64,000 nt of DNA from Azorhizobium oxalatiphilum (GTDB lineage Bacteria; Pseudomonadota; Alphaproteobacteria; Rhizobiales; Xanthobacteraceae). Location: contig NZ_BMCT01000005.1 of the NCBI RefSeq assembly GCF_014635325.1, positions 407,245 to 471,244 on the forward strand, in the 5' to 3' direction. Position 1 is the stretch's first letter. Every line of letters begins with the position of its first letter. The translations under genes were made by a program, and so were the position numbers. The notes under the pieces are model-generated. The model searched no databases, was not told the origin of the DNA, and saw only the letters and a program-made list of their open reading frames with translations. Positions 61,808 through 64,000 of this stretch are shown in pieces.

Positions 61808-61941
61808 GTGGGGAATCGCAGGTTCAATAACTGCGGGCACGGTTTTGTCAGCTAGCGGTTGTGGCCACGCTGGTGCCTCAAGCGGAAGTGCCGTCACGAC
61901 GACAAGGTTCACCGCATGGTACTATCTAACAGAAACAAGCA

Positions 61942-61979
61942 AAAGTCAGCGCGGGCGTTTTTGACCCCGCGCTGACTTT
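61942..61979. terminator. Bidirectional terminator between the convergent peptide genes
   Basis: A perfect 14-bp stem AAAGTCAGCGCGGG/CCCGCGCTGACTTT (61942-61955 with 61966-61979) with a 10-base loop. It is flanked by T-rich runs on both strands and can serve the plus-strand P1-P2 unit and the minus-strand P3 gene. Confidence 0.88.
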
Positions 61980-62083
61980 ATCGTTTATCCATTAGGGGTG
62001 AGACAAGCTCTGGGATGACGGGCTGGTATTGACTATCCACAGCTCGTGACCGTTACATCTCCGCTCTGCTGAACACTTTGTGT

Positions 62084-62293
62084 TCAGTATCCCCTGGGAG
62101 TCTCGAGCACCTGCCACGCTGTGGGAAGGAAGCCACTTGGCTTAACCGTATCCTTGATGAAGATTGTTAGTCCCCCCGATGCTGCGTCGAGCTGCTCATC
62201 GGACAGCGGGGCTTTGTCGACAGTAGCGTTGGGATCGCTCTGCGCGACACCGGGCGCGATGGCGTCTTCGGTGTGATCCTTCTGATCTCTCAT
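62084..62293 (-). CDS. Putative RiPP precursor peptide with double-glycine leader (P3)
   Basis: A 69-residue peptide starting MRDQKDHTEDAIAPG. The leader end is KAPLSDEQLDAASGG (residues 27-41), followed by a 28-residue core LTIFIKDTVKPSGFLPTAW..., rich in aromatic and Thr/Pro residues and without Cys. The ATG at 62293 follows GAGGGAC at a good distance; the longer frame to 62404 lacks this. It is convergent with P1-P2. It is the third peptide of this type within 1 kb. Confidence 0.6.
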   Translation of the reverse strand: MRDQKDHTEDAIAPGVAQSDPNATVDKAPLSDEQLDAASGGLTIFIKDTVKPSGFLPTAWQVLETPRGY

Positions 62294-62984
62294 TTGCGTT
62301 GTCCCTCGGCGTTCCGCGCACGTTACAATGATGCGGATAGTTGCGCGGATGCGTCGCGATGAAAAGACTTCCGTCTTGTCGTTGCATCCCTGAAACTTGA
62401 TCAAATGTCCCGCGTCTGCGGGCGAACGAGAACGCTGACGCTTGTCTTAGCGGTCGCAACGCGAAATGCTTCAGCTTGGAGAAGAGCTGCTCGATGAGGT
62501 CGTGCTCACCACGGTACAACCGCTTGCGGGTATGGCAGACAATGCGATGCCCGCTTCACGCGAACGGTGTTCGGCTTGCTGCGGATGACCGACCATTCCG
62601 GCGCCAACGCTTTTACAGCGCCGCGCTTGTCACCTCATCACGCGAATTGGGCCAGATTGGGAGGGGCCCAACGACGCTTGATCCGTGGCGTGCGAGGTAC
62701 TTCGTTCCTGGCTGACTTGGCCAACCGTTAATTCAGCCAGCTGATGCCCTCCGTCCCCCACGGTGTTATCGCGCGGGTAAACGCCGATCAAAGACGACCG
62801 GACCGGGAAGAGGATGGGGAGTGCTATAGGGCATACTTCGGAGTAAGAGCTGTATCACGCGGTGATATAGCTACACTGTAGTGCGCGAAGATGGCGCTGC
62901 TGGGGATCGGAGAAAGACAGTTGGGCATCACCGATTCCATGTCGGAATCGCACCGGAACAGGGGCTATGCTTAAGTGAGTTGCG
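62294..62984. other. Gap between P3 and the XRE gene
   Basis: About 690 bases, holding the IS5-like remnant (about 62400-62600) and no intact gene. The stretch right before the XRE gene, where a partner toxin gene would be expected, has no toxin-like reading frame. Confidence 0.5.
62400..62600 (-). pseudogene. IS5-family transposase remnant
   Basis: Read on the minus strand, HRIVCHTRKRLYRGEHDLIE and the following QLFSKLKHFALRPL match the C-terminal Glu-region pattern of IS5-type DDE transposases (YxxRHxxE...FxxLKHF). There is no start, the frame is broken on both sides, and the remaining catalytic Asp motifs are missing. Edges are approximate. It shows past insertion-sequence activity beside the peptide genes. 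Confidence 0.6.
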
Positions 62985-63287
62985 ATGAGTCAGATTCTAA
63001 AGAATGTGCACGCTGATGCTGTAGGCCTGAAGCAGGCAGGCCTGATCGACGACGTCACCATGCGCGAGTTCGACGCTCTTTCCCTACCGCAGCTTCCTGC
63101 CTACTCTGCCGACGACATTCAGCGCATTCGCTCCAAGGCCAAGGTGAGCCAGGCCGTCTTCGCCGCCTTCTTAAACGTTAAGAAAATTACGATCGCTGCC
63201 TGGGAGCAAGGAACGAAGAAACCCAATGGGACAGCCATCAAGCTGCTCAACCTGGTAGACCGCAAGGGGCTGGATGCGCTGATGTGA
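62985..63287 (+). CDS. Orphan XRE/HigA-type antitoxin-like regulator
   Basis: A 100-residue DNA-binding protein. The N-terminal region (NVHADAVGLKQAGLIDDVTM...) and the central HTH (VSQAVFAAFLNVKKITIAAWEQG) with the tail GTAIKLLNLVDRKGLDAL match XRE-family antitoxins of HigBA/NadS-type modules. No toxin gene is visible upstream or downstream. It may be a remnant of a decayed module or a free regulator. Confidence 0.75.
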   Translation: MSQILKNVHADAVGLKQAGLIDDVTMREFDALSLPQLPAYSADDIQRIRSKAKVSQAVFAAFLNVKKITIAAWEQGTKKPNGTAIKLLNLVDRKGLDALM

Positions 63288-63433
63288 AAGCCGACGGCCG
63301 AGTCGCGACTGTATGATGCTGATTGCCTCCCGATGGATTTTCCAGAGCTCTCGGGAAGTGCCGTCGGTGTTCCCGAGGCTTTGAGACATGCGGGGTGAAC
63401 GTATCTGACGTTTCATGGTGATACTAGATACGC

Positions 63434-63625
63434 GGAGGCCGCCGATGAACGGGGATAAACCAAAGCACCGATCGAGTAGCTGGGGGCCCTTTACGGACGA
63501 TCCTTGGTCCGACGACCTTGATCTCGTAAAGGGACCCGTTTGGGATGAGGCGGTCGCAGCTGCGCGGAAATCACGCCTCGCGAGGACCCGTACATTCGAG
63601 GCTCCGGTTCAGGACAACGGCATCG
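63434..63625 (+). repeat. Direct repeat, right copy (duplicated small gene)
   Basis: Right copy of the repeat at 54147-54335, same orientation, with one extra codon (DDLDLV versus DDLLV). Confidence 0.85.
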
Positions 63626-63714
63626 CGATCGAAAAGGGCGATCGCGAAGGTTGCACGCCTAACACGAATTCGAATGGCAGTTCAGAGGCCAGCAGCCCGC
63701 GGAAAACTGAATAG
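63445..63714 (+). CDS. Small protein of unknown function, copy 2 of a duplicated gene
   Basis: An 89-residue paralogue of the protein at 54158-54421. It has MNGDKPKHRSSSWGPFTDD, then PWSDDLDLVKGPVWDEAVAAARK, and a diverged, Ser/Asn-rich tail. The ribosome site GGAGG is conserved with copy 1. Most changes in the shared part are conservative or silent by eye, suggesting that both copies are or were under selection. It lies between the XRE gene and mucR. Confidence 0.7.
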   Translation: MNGDKPKHRSSSWGPFTDDPWSDDLDLVKGPVWDEAVAAARKSRLARTRTFEAPVQDNGIAIEKGDREGCTPNTNSNGSSEASSPRKTE

Positions 63715-63787
63715 ATCGTCCATGATCGACCAGGCCGATGCACGGTCCTCTGGCAGACGCTCTCCGCGATTTTAAGAAGGTTATGTC

Positions 63788-64000
63788 ATGAATCGAGCTG
63801 ATCAGTCGAACGGATTTGTTCTTGCGCTCGCCGCGGAGATTGTTGCTTCATACGTCAGCAACAACTCGATCGCGCAAGACCAACTGGCAGGGCTCATTAG
63901 CGCAGTACATGCCAGCTTGAACGCAGCCAATCAGCCTGCGTCCCAAATTGTTGCCGCCGAGCTTAAGCCAGCAGTCCCGATTAAGAAATCCGTCACCCCG
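63788..64000 (+). CDS. MucR/Ros family transcriptional regulator, N-terminal part
   Basis: The first 71 codons of a MucR-type regulator; the gene runs off the window. LALAAEIVASYVSNNSIAQD, QLAGLISAVHASLNAA and PAVPIKKSVTP are the diagnostic N-terminal part; the zinc-finger region lies beyond the end. MucR/Ros proteins repress exopolysaccharide, motility and virulence or symbiosis genes and bind AT-rich DNA. AAGAAGG precedes the ATG. Its place next to the accessory region is noteworthy since MucR often silences acquired DNA. Confidence 0.88.
   Translation, partial: MNRADQSNGFVLALAAEIVASYVSNNSIAQDQLAGLISAVHASLNAANQPASQIVAAELKPAVPIKKSVTP

Overview
The window is high-GC DNA from an alphaproteobacterium, most likely order Hyphomicrobiales (Rhizobiales) and plausibly Xanthobacteraceae (Azorhizobium/Xanthobacter/Ancylobacter-like). 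The evidence is the aap amino-acid transporter, a phasin gene, a class II NrdJ, the glyA-nrdR-ribD-ribE-ribH-nusB-thiL order, a DUF1217 protein and the start of a MucR/Ros regulator. The genus is an inference from gene content; no marker gene settles it.

Layout. 0-4.4 kb: 3' end of aapJ, then aapQ-aapM-aapP (general L-amino-acid ABC importer) and a small membrane protein whose 3' end is tandemly duplicated. 4.4-9.2 kb: panC, a VWA-like protein, a DnaJ-domain membrane protein and a D,D-carboxypeptidase with a SPOR domain. 9.1-13.2 kb: phasin with a PhaR-like palindrome, then clpS-clpA. 13.4-16.5 kb: a BON-repeat/OmpA-like envelope protein, a 33-residue membrane protein and a helix-hairpin-helix membrane protein. 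16.8-17.9 kb: metA behind a compact SAM-riboswitch-like RNA. 18-24 kb: soluble lytic transglycosylase, dapA, smpB and an orphan DUF1217 protein, with dispersed palindromic repeats between them. 24-33 kb: peroxiredoxin, an unknown protein plus a DUF1963 protein, a ParDE-type toxin-antitoxin pair, cytochrome c, an MFS transporter, a Kelch protein and an atypical orphan gene. 33-36.5 kb: uracil-DNA glycosylase, NYN protein, rpoZ and rimO. 36.6-42.4 kb: a TonB receptor, a DUF2946-like protein and exbB-exbD-tonB. 42.5-49.4 kb: glyA, nrdR, ribD, a diguanylate cyclase, ribE, ribH, nusB and thiL. 49.8-53.6 kb: nrdJ behind an NrdR box, so regulator and target lie 6 kb apart.

From about 53.6 kb to the end the character changes. 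Intergenic gaps are long, genes are sparse, base composition looks lower in GC, and a transposase remnant is present. This accessory region carries a BvgS-like hybrid sensor kinase overlapping an HD-GYP response regulator, an AraC-type regulator, and three small proteins that look like RiPP (ribosomally made, modified peptide) precursors with Nif11 or double-glycine leaders. An orphan XRE antitoxin-like gene and the truncated mucR follow. A pair of near-identical unknown small genes brackets the sensor/peptide segment at 54.2 and 63.4 kb as direct repeats.

The most interesting leads are: (1) the orphan RiPP-like precursor cluster, including an apparent frameshift just after the leader of the Nif11-type peptide; (2) the duplicated small gene flanking it; (3) the short-P2 SAM-riboswitch-like element before metA; and (4) the BON-repeat/33-residue/HHH envelope operon. 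No tRNA, rRNA or CRISPR array was seen.
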